Source: a virus. From it: a DNA stretch of 64,000 nucleotides. Below the pieces are notes generated by a model. The model saw only the letters and a program-made list of their open reading frames with translations. It made no database searches and was not told where the DNA came from. Shown one piece after another: positions 55,689 through 63,335 of the stretch. The stretch lies in the IMG/VR virus record IMGVR_UViG_3300010371_000002, positions 1 through 64,000 of that record; one strand, given 5' to 3'. The translations under genes and the position numbers were made by a program. The stretch's first letter is position 1, and each line of letters opens with the position of its first letter.

Positions 55689-57425
55689 TCACCAGACCTT
55701 CGAGGTTCCGTAAGGAGAGCGGGGAAGCTGCGCGGTAACACGCTGAGCCTCTTGCAATGCTTCGCGGGTGTTGCCGCCCTCCTTGACAAGCAGCCGGCGC
55801 AGAGCCTGTGTGGCCGTGTCCACCTGATCGTCATACGCGCCAGCCGGGAATGCGGACGATTCACCGATGAAGCCATGCACCCATGGGAAGATGTCAGGGT
55901 GCGGCAGGTACGTATTGCCTGACTCAATGACGGGCGTCACGGCATGAGCCCTGGCAATCTTGTCCCCGTCGGGTTCAACGGGCGTCAGCCCTGGGATGCG
56001 GCTTTTCAGCGACGCGATAATGGCCGGACCATTCGCCTTGTCCTCAACGAGCTTGGATGTTGCCTGCGGCCATTTTGCGGACAGTGCAAGGAGTGCGGCT
56101 TCAGTTGCCGTAAAATCCAGCTTGTCATGGACCTGATCAAGCAGAAAGGCGTCAGCCGCGAGCCGCGCCCAGACCTGCCCACACACATAGTCGCTTGTGA
56201 CAGCGCCCTTGAACGCCATATCCCATGACTGAATGGTCTCATCAAACCAGGGCGGCAGTTCGATGACCGGGCAATAGACGATATCGCCGTTGTCGAGGCG
56301 CAGGGGGTACGGTTCCGTGCGGAAACCCTTGGGCACCCAGAAACGCCACCAGCGCGCCTTGAGGATCGTTCCTTCGGCCGGCGCCGGACGCTGCTGCATC
56401 TGCCCCGCATACCCCGCCGTCCCAAGCCGCAGCCGCTCCGATTCCAACACCGACTTCGGAAACCGATCCGGCATAAGCAATTCGCCCGGAGTGGTACGTG
56501 GATCTCGGAACCCTAACGGGGATCTTCCTTCTTGGCAACTGGGGCATTTACAGCTCGTGGAGATCTCGTACTCCATGGGAAGAACCATGTGGTAGAGGTC
56601 GGGGAGCTTGGGCAGAACGTGGCCGGTCCAGTCGCGCTCATGCAAGCGCTGCATGATGCCGATGCGCAGGGACGACATCATATCGTTGACGCGGTTGCCA
56701 GCCTTCAGATCCCACCAGTCGTTCACGGACTGCCGCAGGGCGTCCGAGAGCACTTCCTTAGCGTCGTTGGGGTCATCGACAAAGAAGGCATCAGCCCGAT
56801 CTCCGGTGAGTTTTCCCCCACACGTCGCCGCGAGCCGGAAACCCCCTGCGGTGTTCTTGTAGAAACCCTTCGCATTCTGGTCGGCAGCCATCGACCACTT
56901 GGGTTCGAACCAGGATTGATACCAACTCGACTCGATCAACTCCCGACAATACATCGAGTCCCGAAGAACGAGGTTTTCCGAACCGGACGTGAAGATGGCT
57001 CGCCAGGAAGGCCAATGCAACCACATCCACGCCGTTGTGTAGACGCTGACGATGCGTGACTTCGCCGTACCGGGCGGGATATTGACCACGAAACTCTTGA
57101 ACCGCTGCTCGGGTTCGGGCAAGCCCTTCATGCGGGCACGCTGCACGGCCATCCAGTCTTCGAGCATCGCCTGCACGTGGTCGCAGATCGCGTCCATGTG
57201 CCAGTTCCACACCAGCGGCGTGGTCGGCTCCAGGACATGCCACCCTTCACGGAAGAACGTAGCGAGGGAGGCACGGGCAGCAATGGCAAGCTTTCGCTCT
57301 TCTGCCGTCAGGGAAGCGCGTTGCAGTTTTGCGGCGAGCTTCTTTTTGTCTTCCTCGCTGACTTTGGCGAAACGAAATGAGGGGGTATCAATCCGTGGAA
57401 GCCGGATCGGCGTCGATAGAATCAT
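55689..57425 (-). CDS. terL: Terminase large subunit
   Basis: 578 residues from the ATG at 57425, overlapping the terS end; ATG 57446 is also possible. ATPase part: Walker A-like N-I-P-P-G-T-A-K-S (about 115-123), Walker B A-D-A-F-F-V-D-D-P. Nuclease part: W-D-M-A-F-K (first Asp of the RNase H-like site), V-E-D-K-A-N-G, and Y-D-D-Q-V-D. C-x2-C near K-C-P-S-C suggests an inserted zinc site. Packages DNA through the portal. Confidence 0.85.
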   Translation of the reverse strand: MILSTPIRLPRIDTPSFRFAKVSEEDKKKLAAKLQRASLTAEERKLAIAARASLATFFREGWHVLEPTTPLVWNWHMDAICDHVQAMLEDWMAVQRARMKGLPEPEQRFKSFVVNIPPGTAKSRIVSVYTTAWMWLHWPSWRAIFTSGSENLVLRDSMYCRELIESSWYQSWFEPKWSMAADQNAKGFYKNTAGGFRLAATCGGKLTGDRADAFFVDDPNDAKEVLSDALRQSVNDWWDLKAGNRVNDMMSSLRIGIMQRLHERDWTGHVLPKLPDLYHMVLPMEYEISTSCKCPSCQEGRSPLGFRDPRTTPGELLMPDRFPKSVLESERLRLGTAGYAGQMQQRPAPAEGTILKARWWRFWVPKGFRTEPYPLRLDNGDIVYCPVIELPPWFDETIQSWDMAFKGAVTSDYVCGQVWARLAADAFLLDQVHDKLDFTATEAALLALSAKWPQATSKLVEDKANGPAIIASLKSRIPGLTPVEPDGDKIARAHAVTPVIESGNTYLPHPDIFPWVHGFIGESSAFPAGAYDDQVDTATQALRRLLVKEGGNTREALQEAQRVTAQLPRSPYGTSKVW

Positions 57426-57810
57426 GGCTCTTGCCTGCCGCCGCATCCGCCGAGGAAAGCGCCTCGATCAGCCGGATGCTCTTATCCGACATCACGCCGT
57501 AGAGCACCGCAAGCTGCTGGGGCGGGAACCCCTTGAGGTACTCGGGATCGCTCGCGACTTCGGCCTGAACCGCGAGCGCGTCAAGGCTGGCATGGAGGTA
57601 CCGGACGATTTTGCCCTCCGTGATCCCCCCATCCTTTTTATCGCGAACTTCCGCGAACTTACCTTCGCGCTTGGCCCGGTCCCGGATGCTGCGCACCGTG
57701 GACTCGCTCAGGTTGTACGCCTTGGCGGTTTCCGAGACGCCCTGCCCGGCGAGGAGTGCCCCCAGGACTGCCCCCTCGTCTTCTCCATTCGTCGCTTTCC
57801 CCCGCGCCAT
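57388..57810 (-). CDS. terS: Terminase small subunit-like HTH protein
   Basis: 140 residues. N-terminal HTH: A-L-L-A-G-Q-G-V-S-E-T-A-K-A-Y-N-L-S-E-S, then basic residues and a helical C-terminal half. Precedes and overlaps terL by 38 bases. Recognises the packaging site by analogy with other TerS. Confidence 0.7.
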   Translation of the reverse strand: MARGKATNGEDEGAVLGALLAGQGVSETAKAYNLSESTVRSIRDRAKREGKFAEVRDKKDGGITEGKIVRYLHASLDALAVQAEVASDPEYLKGFPPQQLAVLYGVMSDKSIRLIEALSSADAAAGKSHDSIDADPASTD

Positions 57811-57833
57811 ACCGTTACACTCTCATGACCGTT

Positions 57834-58487
57834 TTATGCTCTCAAACAGGTGCCGCACGCCCGGGCGATATTGGCCTGTGCGATCGTCGGCTCCGTGTTC
57901 GCGAACTTCGCGAGCTCCGCGCTCTTGCCAGCGGATTTCCCCGCGCCATACCGCTCCCACTCGAACACGAACACTTCGACGTCATGCCCGCGCATGGCGA
58001 ACTGGGGAAGCCCCGTGGTCTTGCTGAACTTCGGCACATTGTCCTCATCGACCGCCTGTCCGGCGTGCGCCATTTCATGCTCGGCCGCACAGCAGAACGT
58101 GCCGTCGTCAGCCCTGGCGAAATATGGCGCGTAGAGCGTGATAAGGAAGTCCAGGTTCTTGGGACCGAAGAACTGCGTGAGCTGATAGTCCACCCGGGCC
58201 TTGAGCCATTTGTTGCCGTTGCAGCGCGGTTGCTCGCACATGCCGACAATCGTGATCCCGCTCTTTGTGTGCGGGACAGAACTCCATAGCCATCCGACCT
58301 GGGCAAACCGAAGGTGCTTGTGAATTGGGTTATGGATCGCGCCGTCCTGAGCGATGATATGCTCAAGCGCCCACTCACCGATTTCCATGGCAGGAACGAA
58401 CAGATCGCCACCATTCGGGCGGGATAGTGCCTTGGGCGGGAAGGGACGACTTCGCACAGCCTCGCGCTTTTGCTTCTCAGTTGGCAT
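57834..58487 (-). CDS. Putative phage metallopeptidase
   Basis: 217 residues. A zincin motif H-E-M-A-H preceded by C-C-A-A-E, and a downstream G-H-D-V-E-V-F that could give the third ligand, match the 'putative phage metallopeptidase' family. N-terminal half is alpha/beta with F-A-Q-V-G-W-L-W. Located just upstream of terS; substrate unknown. A Lys/Ala-rich tail follows. Confidence 0.65.
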   Translation of the reverse strand: MPTEKQKREAVRSRPFPPKALSRPNGGDLFVPAMEIGEWALEHIIAQDGAIHNPIHKHLRFAQVGWLWSSVPHTKSGITIVGMCEQPRCNGNKWLKARVDYQLTQFFGPKNLDFLITLYAPYFARADDGTFCCAAEHEMAHAGQAVDEDNVPKFSKTTGLPQFAMRGHDVEVFVFEWERYGAGKSAGKSAELAKFANTEPTIAQANIARACGTCLRA

Positions 58488-58574
58488 CGCGGTGTCTACT
58501 ACTTATCCAGCATACGCGGGGTGTTTTGCCGTGTTTTCGAGCATTTTCCGTTCAAGAATAGTAGACAACCACCT

Positions 58575-58775
58575 CTACCAGACTTCGAACAGTGGCTCTC
58601 CGGGAAGCACGTATCCCCGTTCAATCCGCGCTTTGGTAAGTCTCTGCTGCCTGTTCGCAAAACCCTGGATACGCTTGATGACGGATTGCTCCATCAAACA
58701 TCGCCGGGTAACCTGGGAATCACGGGAATCAGGGGTTTCGTCCGGCTCATCCGCGATTATCACTTCATCGTCCAT
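58575..58775 (-). CDS. Hypothetical small protein
   Basis: 66 residues. Acidic N-terminus and a basic helix (I-K-R-I-Q-G-F-A-N-R-Q-Q-R-L-T-K-A-R). Seven bases after the gene upstream. Unknown function; may bind nucleic acid. Confidence 0.45.
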   Translation of the reverse strand: MDDEVIIADEPDETPDSRDSQVTRRCLMEQSVIKRIQGFANRQQRLTKARIERGYVLPGEPLFEVW

Positions 58776-58781
58776 CGGAGA

Positions 58782-58991
58782 CTATCTCTCGCGTTGTTGG
58801 GATGCTGTAGCGAACGCTCTGGCGTGCTTGCAATAGCGGCAAGGACAATCCTGAAGCAGTGTGCAGGCTCGGGGTTCTTCCCGTCGCTCCTGCATCTCCG
58901 CCTCAAGGTCTTCGCGATTGTCGTACTGGCGCGATATCTGGCGCTGACGGTCGCGGAGGTTCTTGATGTGTCTCGGATACCCGTTGCCCAT
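58782..58991 (-). CDS. Small basic Cys-containing protein
   Basis: 69 residues from the ATG at 58991 (GAGG six bases before). Charged helix (L-R-D-R-Q-R-Q-I-S-R-Q-Y) then C-x(6)-C-x-C-x2-C, probably a zinc site. An alternative frame across the same stretch is arginine-rich and less likely. Unknown function. Confidence 0.5.
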   Translation of the reverse strand: MGNGYPRHIKNLRDRQRQISRQYDNREDLEAEMQERREEPRACTLLQDCPCRYCKHARAFATASQQRER

Positions 58992-59022
58992 GGTCTGCCT
59001 CTGCAATTCCGGCTTACCCGCC

Positions 59023-59373
59023 TCATCCAATCAGCGGGACTAGGGACTTGACGACGGCGCGGAACAGGTAGTCCTTGGTTCGCTGGAACTCGGGGAGCGC
59101 ATCGTAAGACACAAGGCAGGGATGCCTCTTTGCGTCCGCATCCTTCACGGTTCCGTACCGCCAGCCGTTCGCAATCTTGTCGGCTGTCCAGGCATCATGC
59201 TGGTCGGCGGGCGTGAGGTCCGGGTTGTCGATGGCGAACTGAACACCCTTGATGGCGGAATCGCGTTGCCACTGGTCGGCTTCCTCCCAGGATTTCTGGG
59301 TATCGTCGCCCGTGGCGCTGCAATAGGCCCGGTTCACTTCATGCGCGGTCTTCGCGATGTCTTCGATGGTCAT
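59023..59373 (-). CDS. RyR-domain phage protein
   Basis: 116 residues. The second half reads W-T-A-D-K-I-A-N-G-W-R-Y-G, D-A-K-R-H-P-C-L-V-S-Y-D-A-L-P-E-F-Q-R-T-K-D-Y-L, the consensus of the ryanodine receptor (RyR) repeat domain, which occurs in many phage and bacterial proteins. In bacteria it may sense or bind small molecules or nucleotides; its role here is unknown. Confidence 0.75.
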   Translation of the reverse strand: MTIEDIAKTAHEVNRAYCSATGDDTQKSWEEADQWQRDSAIKGVQFAIDNPDLTPADQHDAWTADKIANGWRYGTVKDADAKRHPCLVSYDALPEFQRTKDYLFRAVVKSLVPLIG

Positions 59374-59403
59374 TGACGGTCGGTATCCTTTGAGGATGGA
59401 TTT

Positions 59404-59568
59404 TCATTGCTGACCGTGGCGTTTGATGTACTCTTTGGTTTGCCTGTTAGCGTCGGTGACGATCAGCAGCCACAACAGAAACGCGCATATGAGGGTGATG
59501 GCGACGATAATGCCCCAGACCACGAGCGCACCCTGCATAAAGCCAGTCGTGGGGTGTACAGCATGCAT
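59404..59568 (-). CDS. 54-residue single-pass membrane protein
   Basis: ATG 59568 with GAGG seven bases before. One membrane helix (A-L-V-V-W-G-I-I-V-A-I-T-L-I-C-A-F-L-L-W) and a basic cytoplasmic tail ending K-R-H-G-Q-Q. Small size has probably kept it out of automated annotation. Part of a run of small membrane proteins with a 19-residue cationic peptide. Confidence 0.6.
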   Translation of the reverse strand: MHAVHPTTGFMQGALVVWGIIVAITLICAFLLWLLIVTDANRQTKEYIKRHGQQ

Positions 59569-59588
59569 CTCGGTACCTCAAGGAACTC

Positions 59589-59648
59589 TCATCTCCAACC
59601 GAGGCGCGGGAATAATTGCCGCCAACGCCGCCGTATCCGCTCAATCAT
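59589..59648 (-). CDS. 19-residue Arg/Trp-rich cationic peptide
   Basis: ATG 59648 with AGGAG upstream, overlapping the previous membrane gene by eight bases; the next gene follows after 20 bases. The product, M-I-E-R-I-R-R-R-W-R-Q-L-F-P-R-L-G-W-R, has seven Arg and two Trp and resembles membrane-active peptides. Could also be just a coupling leader. Its start region is convincing, the rest is inference. Confidence 0.4.
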   Translation of the reverse strand: MIERIRRRWRQLFPRLGWR

Positions 59649-59793
59649 CGGATTTACTCCTATGACGCTCCAAGAAAATTCCGTCGATCTTGTACTGCGC
59701 CCACAAGCCGAGCATAATCCCGGCGCAGAAAACATCGAACAGGAGAAATGTGACGTTTGGATCGTGCAGCGCGATTATCCAGTGGGGTGTCAT
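59641..59793 (-). CDS. 50-residue membrane protein
   Basis: CAGGAGAG before the ATG at 59793, which overlaps the previous stop by four bases (ATGA). The membrane helix V-T-F-L-L-F-D-V-F-C-A-G-I-M-L-G-L-W-A starts about residue 14; the tail is basic and acidic. Embedded in a chain of coupled small genes. Confidence 0.6.
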   Translation of the reverse strand: MTPHWIIALHDPNVTFLLFDVFCAGIMLGLWAQYKIDGIFLERHRSKSDD

Positions 59794-60083
59794 ATCGCTC
59801 TCCTGGCGTGTCGTTTTTCACGTCGTCGCTGCCGATACCGTCCCGCCCACTGTCCGCGATCCCTGGCACTCGCCGTCATGACACAAACTCTCGTGCGGAA
59901 CAATCCAGCAGACCGCTTCCAATCCTGCGATCGGTCACAAATACGCGGCTTTCGAGGCTTGGAGGCATCTTCTTTAGTCGTCTCTCGCACGTCCACAGGA
60001 AACGCAATAGTACAGTTGCCCAGCCGGTAGACAATGGACGGCGTGACGATCTCGCAGCGGTGAGCATAGAAGATTGGGGCCAT
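59790..60083 (-). CDS. Hypothetical protein with basic C-terminus
   Basis: 97 residues from the ATG at 60083, which shares bases with the upstream stop (TGATG). N-terminal beta part (C-E-I-V-T-P-S-I-V-Y-R-L-G-N-C-T-I-A-F-P) and a strongly basic C-terminus. Unknown function, possibly nucleic-acid binding. Confidence 0.5.
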   Translation of the reverse strand: MAPIFYAHRCEIVTPSIVYRLGNCTIAFPVDVRETTKEDASKPRKPRICDRSQDWKRSAGLFRTRVCVMTASARDRGQWAGRYRQRRREKRHARRAI

Positions 60084-60274
60084 CAAGCAGCAGCCTCCTC
60101 GCAAGCTTCGAGGTATTCATCAATGGTTTCGTCGTCACAATCCTTCGGCTTCACTGGAAACACATAATCCAGCAGAAACCGCACTTCCCGAACAGGCTTG
60201 TGACACTCGGCCACCGGGGAGTTCTCCGCGATCCATGAATCCGGCAGGTTGCTGCAGACGACTTCAGAGCTCAT
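60083..60274 (-). CDS. Hypothetical small protein
   Basis: 63 residues from the ATG at 60274 (GGAGGAATG before it). Contains S-S-E-V-V-C-S-N-L-P-D-S-W-I-A-E and a C-terminal acidic helix. Overlaps the membrane gene upstream by 11 bases. Unknown. Confidence 0.5.
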   Translation of the reverse strand: MSSEVVCSNLPDSWIAENSPVAECHKPVREVRFLLDYVFPVKPKDCDDETIDEYLEACEEAAA

Positions 60275-60443
60275 CACATTCCTCCACACCCTGGCAACAG
60301 AGAGCCATCGCACCACCAGCCGCACACGACACCACAGTAAATAGAACAACCCCAAGCATCACAGGACTCAGGGCATCATCACCCAACACAGAAACCATCC
60401 AGACTGCACCACCAATAAAGATCGCATAAAGGAGTGCGTACAT
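60264..60443 (-). CDS. 59-residue two-pass membrane protein
   Basis: ATG 60443, GGTCATCTCC upstream (weak site). Two hydrophobic segments: Y-A-L-L-Y-A-I-F-I-G-G-A-V-W-M-V and M-L-G-V-V-L-F-T-V-V-S-C-A-A-G-G-A. Acidic C-terminus (V-E-E-C-D-E-L). Topology hairpin-like. First of the small-membrane-protein chain. Confidence 0.55.
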   Translation of the reverse strand: MYALLYAIFIGGAVWMVSVLGDDALSPVMLGVVLFTVVSCAAGGAMALCCQGVEECDEL

Positions 60444-60636
60444 GGAGATGACCAGAACTTATCTTTTGATCGTCTCCGGCGCGGGGGTGGTGTGCTGAGT
60501 GGCGGTCTCGCGGAACATCACGCGGGAACTCAGCAGGGCCTGTACCGGGCCAAGGGTCACACGCCGGAGACGAAGTGTTAAAGGTGAGGGCGAGCGCCAT
60601 TCCGAACGGCGGCTGAAAAGGCGGCGCGAGAAGCTT

Positions 60637-60903
60637 TCATGCGGTCCAGTACGCTTCGGACAGCCCTTCGGTTTCGGCGGCCAGATCGAAGAGCGAGCCT
60701 TGCCGCGTCATCCTCCCAGTGCGCTCCTGGGGCGGCGCATAGCGTCTTGAGGTGCCGGTGTCCACAACCGAGACGCGGCCACAAAACCCCATGATGACAA
60801 CGCGGGAACGGTCCTGCCAACCATGCACCACGGTTGCCGCGGCGAACTGATCCATCGCTGTTACAGGAGCGCCAGGGCTAAAAGTGTAGGTGATGGTCTT
60901 CAT
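60637..60903 (-). CDS. Hypothetical protein
   Basis: 88 residues from the ATG at 60903 (ATGA overlap with the HTH gene upstream). Beta-rich N-terminus (T-I-T-Y-T-F-S-P-G-A-P-V-T) and a helical C-terminus. The 190 bases after it (60444-60636) hold only a 20-codon frame and no clear gene. Confidence 0.5.
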   Translation of the reverse strand: MKTITYTFSPGAPVTAMDQFAAATVVHGWQDRSRVVIMGFCGRVSVVDTGTSRRYAPPQERTGRMTRQGSLFDLAAETEGLSEAYWTA

Positions 60904-61364
60904 GGGGTGCCCGCCGCAGCCTCGCGAGCATCGATACGGCTCCATGCCTCGCGGTACCGTTCAGTAGCATCAAACTCACTCTGGGCACGTGAAAGGGAAT
61001 CCTTGGGGTGACGCTCATTCCCATAATTGGGGGTGATTTCAGCAAAAGGAATCCCTTGGGCGGCTTTGTTGCGCATGGTGTCGGTGAGCGGTCCCACGGG
61101 AGAGCGGGTGACGCCCAGGTTAAGGTCCGAGATTTCCAGGAGAGGAACAGGGTAGGAAGATCGTTCCGATTTGGGCCGGGTTTCGGCATGGGCGATGCGG
61201 TGAAGGTCACGTGCGTTCCGAGCCGCATTCATCGCGGCGTACTCGCGAACTCTCTCGCCCGCCATCTTGAGCGCACGGCTGGCGGTCTTGGCGTCGCAGT
61301 TCATCTCAAAGGCGGCTTCCCGCTTGCTCAATCCTTGCCGGTAGCATTCATCCCACGTCAGCAT
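60900..61364 (-). CDS. HTH protein sharing N-terminal domain with the HNH gene
   Basis: 154 residues from the ATG at 61364, GGAG six bases before. N-terminal T-W-D-E-C-Y-R-Q-G-L-S-K-R-E-A-A-F-E-M-N is an HTH start matching the HNH gene at 61514. The rest is helical and polar, ending with N-E-R-H-P-K-D-S-L-S-R-A. A regulator or recognition protein. Confidence 0.6.
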   Translation of the reverse strand: MLTWDECYRQGLSKREAAFEMNCDAKTASRALKMAGERVREYAAMNAARNARDLHRIAHAETRPKSERSSYPVPLLEISDLNLGVTRSPVGPLTDTMRNKAAQGIPFAEITPNYGNERHPKDSLSRAQSEFDATERYREAWSRIDAREAAAGTP

Positions 61365-61513
61365 AAACATCTCCAAGGCAGCACGCTTACACATAAGAAA
61401 AACCACGGACACGCAGGGCATTGGAGCGCCTTTTGGTGTTCGTGGTTTTTACGGGAGTTGGCGCATTGAGCGCGAGGCTTGGTCCCCCGGAGCCTCCAAT
61501 CTAGATTCGAATT

Positions 61514-62023
61514 TTACTTACGATAGTCTGTGTCATCTACACCTTTGGACGAATTGCACGACCGGCATAACGGCTGAATGTTTTCAATGTTGTTCAAGCC
61601 GCCCTTGGACACCGGAATGATATGATCAACTGTCAAGGGTTCATCAGATCCGCACCGCGCACAGCGGTTATCGTGCCTATCACAGAGCGCCTGCCATTCT
61701 TCTGGCGTATATGGACGGGGCGTGAAACCCAAATGCGTGCGTCTCTCATGATGCCGGATGCGCGCTTCCTCACGAGAAACTACATCAACTCGGGTTTCGT
61801 CAATCTTGCGGGTTCTCGTGAGATTCCTGGCTTGCAGAGACAGAAACCTTGCTGACTTGGCTTCGGCCGCCGCCATTCTCTCTTTGGATGCTGCTATTCG
61901 CGCCTCATCAATTTCTTTGAGTTCTTTTAGGCGCTTCGCAGCGGTACCCTTTGAACAATTCATCTCAATGGCGGCTTCAGCGAAACCCAATCCTTCATCA
62001 TAACAACCTTGCCATGTCATCAT
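61514..62023 (-). CDS. HTH-HNH endonuclease
   Basis: 169 residues. N-terminal HTH (T-W-Q-G-C-Y-D-E-G-L-G-F-A-E-A-A-I-E-M-N) is shared with the neighbour at 60900. C-terminal HNH: C-A-R-C-G, L-T-V-D-H-I-I-P-V-S-K-G-G, and P-L-C-R-S-C-N-S-S-K-G, with the D-H and N of the active site and four zinc Cys. A homing-type or phage-packaging-associated nuclease. Confidence 0.75.
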   Translation of the reverse strand: MMTWQGCYDEGLGFAEAAIEMNCSKGTAAKRLKELKEIDEARIAASKERMAAAEAKSARFLSLQARNLTRTRKIDETRVDVVSREEARIRHHERRTHLGFTPRPYTPEEWQALCDRHDNRCARCGSDEPLTVDHIIPVSKGGLNNIENIQPLCRSCNSSKGVDDTDYRK

Positions 62024-62039
62024 TTCAAGCCACCACACA

Positions 62040-62066
62040 ACACACGTATCGGGTCGATACGTGTGT
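62040..62066. repeat. 11-bp inverted repeat before the HNH gene
   Basis: Perfect arms 62040-62050 and 62056-62066 around GGGTC, about 17 bases before the HNH start. Followed on the minus strand by TTGT. A weak terminator or an operator for the HTH of its own product. Confidence 0.5.
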
Positions 62067-62192
62067 ACAAACTGAAGATCTAGAGGGCCGGGCTGATCCT
62101 ATTTACAGGACTATTCGAAATCGCCCCGGTTCGGAAATTGCCGACCCCTTCGTGTTAGACCACCTGCACACCATCAAATCTTGTCATACAAG

Positions 62193-62223
62193 CCCGCGCT
62201 CCAATTTCCAGGTGAAGCGCGGG
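62193..62223 (-). terminator. Hairpin downstream of the HTH gene at 62324
   Basis: CCCGCGCT (62193-62200) pairs perfectly with AGCGCGGG (62216-62223). It lies 100 bases past the stop at 62324 in an otherwise empty stretch (62067-62323) in which I see no gene. Confidence 0.5.
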
Positions 62224-62323
62224 TATTGCCTGGTTGAATAAATTTTACTGCATCCCTGGTTGGATGTAAATCATTATGGTCATCACGCTATACGCAATTT
62301 ACGGATAAGGCCGGTTGCTCGGT

Positions 62324-62560
62324 TTATCGCTGCCGTTTTCGGTGCCTGCGCCTTACACCGCCCAGGTTCTCTCTGTCGGTGGAGCGGAACACCTGGACAA
62401 TATCGTCTGACAGGCCCGTTAAGCGCGCAACCTCGGCATCGCTGATATGCGGCCATCGTGCGTCGGTTGATCGCAGATAATCCAGCCATTCCCGGATCAC
62501 GGTCGGAGGATCGCGATACTGACCCGGCATACCCTCCCCATGCTGCTGATTTGCTTCCAT
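62324..62560 (-). CDS. Small HTH protein
   Basis: 78 residues, GGGAGAG nine bases before ATG. I-S-D-A-E-V-A-R-L-T-G-L-S-D-D-I-V-Q-V-F-R-S is a helix-turn-helix-like element, then a basic tail. Located two bases after the metallophosphoesterase stop. Possibly regulates the leftward block. Confidence 0.6.
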   Translation of the reverse strand: MEANQQHGEGMPGQYRDPPTVIREWLDYLRSTDARWPHISDAEVARLTGLSDDIVQVFRSTDRENLGGVRRRHRKRQR

Positions 62561-62562
62561 CC

Positions 62563-63204
62563 CTACTCTCCCTTAAGCCTATCGGTGTCGATCACGGCCC
62601 ATCCGCAGGCAACGTTATAGACCCACGTGCCCCCAACAAGCGCCTTCCCCGCCGCCTCATGCACATGCCCGCATATCACCAATTTCGGCTTGATCTCATG
62701 GATCTTATCAAGTAACGCCTGACTGCCAATATGTGATCCATCGGCCGCCATATCCAGCACCCCAAAGGGAGGACAATGAGAAACAATCACATCCGTACCC
62801 AATGGTATTCTTTCGAAGGCAGCTTGTTCGACTTCGGGGCGCGTGGTCATGTCCCGCCACATCGATGCGATCTGAGGCATGTTATAACAAGGCGACATAT
62901 TGACCCCATAGAATGACGGCCAGCCCTCGCGCGGACGGGATGCCATCTGGTCAATACTCTTTGCTCCCGTCCAAGGGAATGAAAGCGGGTGCAGGCCGAA
63001 ATCATGGTTGCCAGGTATCCAGAGAACAGGGGTGGATAGCCCCAACTGCTGCATCCACCACGTAGCCCGTTCTATTTCCCATGGACGCCTGCACCCCAAT
63101 TCGGTGATGTCTCCTGCGATTACGATCACATCAGCGGCGGGAAGTTTTGCTGGGTCGAACTTTTCGAACCGGCTATGAATATCACTCATGGCGAGTATTC
63201 TCAT
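62563..63204 (-). CDS. Calcineurin-like metallophosphoesterase
   Basis: 213 residues. Motifs in order: M-S-D-I-H, A-G-D-I-T-E, W-I-P-G-N-H-D-F, S-H-C-P-P and C-G-H-V-H-E, the complete dinuclear metal site. Compact single-domain phosphoesterase, unlike the HTH-containing enzyme at 11724. May act on nucleotides or nucleic acid. Overlaps the small gene upstream by four bases. Confidence 0.8.
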   Translation of the reverse strand: MRILAMSDIHSRFEKFDPAKLPAADVIVIAGDITELGCRRPWEIERATWWMQQLGLSTPVLWIPGNHDFGLHPLSFPWTGAKSIDQMASRPREGWPSFYGVNMSPCYNMPQIASMWRDMTTRPEVEQAAFERIPLGTDVIVSHCPPFGVLDMAADGSHIGSQALLDKIHEIKPKLVICGHVHEAAGKALVGGTWVYNVACGWAVIDTDRLKGE

Positions 63205-63335
63205 AATTTCACAGTAAACTCTTCGGCATGGAAGCCCGTTCGCTTCAGCGCCCGGAGGAATGCCGTCCTTTCCTTCTTGTATTGAGTATTTCTTGTTTTA
63301 ATTCTACTCTGAATAGGGTATAATTCAGTGTACAT
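63201..63335 (-). CDS. Small basic protein, 5' end possibly lost to tnpB insertion
   Basis: 44 residues if ATG 63335 is used; that start lies inside the tnpB start region and has no ribosome-binding site. The 3' end is coupled to the metallophosphoesterase (ATGA overlap), which argues for a real gene. The product is basic (K-T-R-N-T-Q-Y-K-K-E-R). The true 5' part may have been displaced by the tnpB element. Confidence 0.4.
   Translation of the reverse strand: MYTELYPIQSRIKTRNTQYKKERTAFLRALKRTGFHAEEFTVKL
63319..63324 (+). promoter_or_regulatory. -10 box of tnpB
   Basis: A perfect TATAAT nine bases before the tnpB ATG. A -35 (TTGTTT) 20 bases upstream is weak. The expected start is two or three bases before the ATG, giving a nearly leaderless message. 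Confidence 0.55.

Noticed and set aside
58760-59026. Arg/Ser/Thr-rich frame overlapping the small Cys protein
   Set aside because: Alternative frame of 58782-58991; poor ribosome-binding site and shadow-like composition.
60444-60636. 20-codon ATGA-coupled frame and a GTG frame
   Set aside because: The first is too short, and the second lacks a ribosome-binding site; no firm gene can be called.
61622-61855. Plus frames across the HNH gene
   Set aside because: Antisense of the HNH coding region, no start signal.
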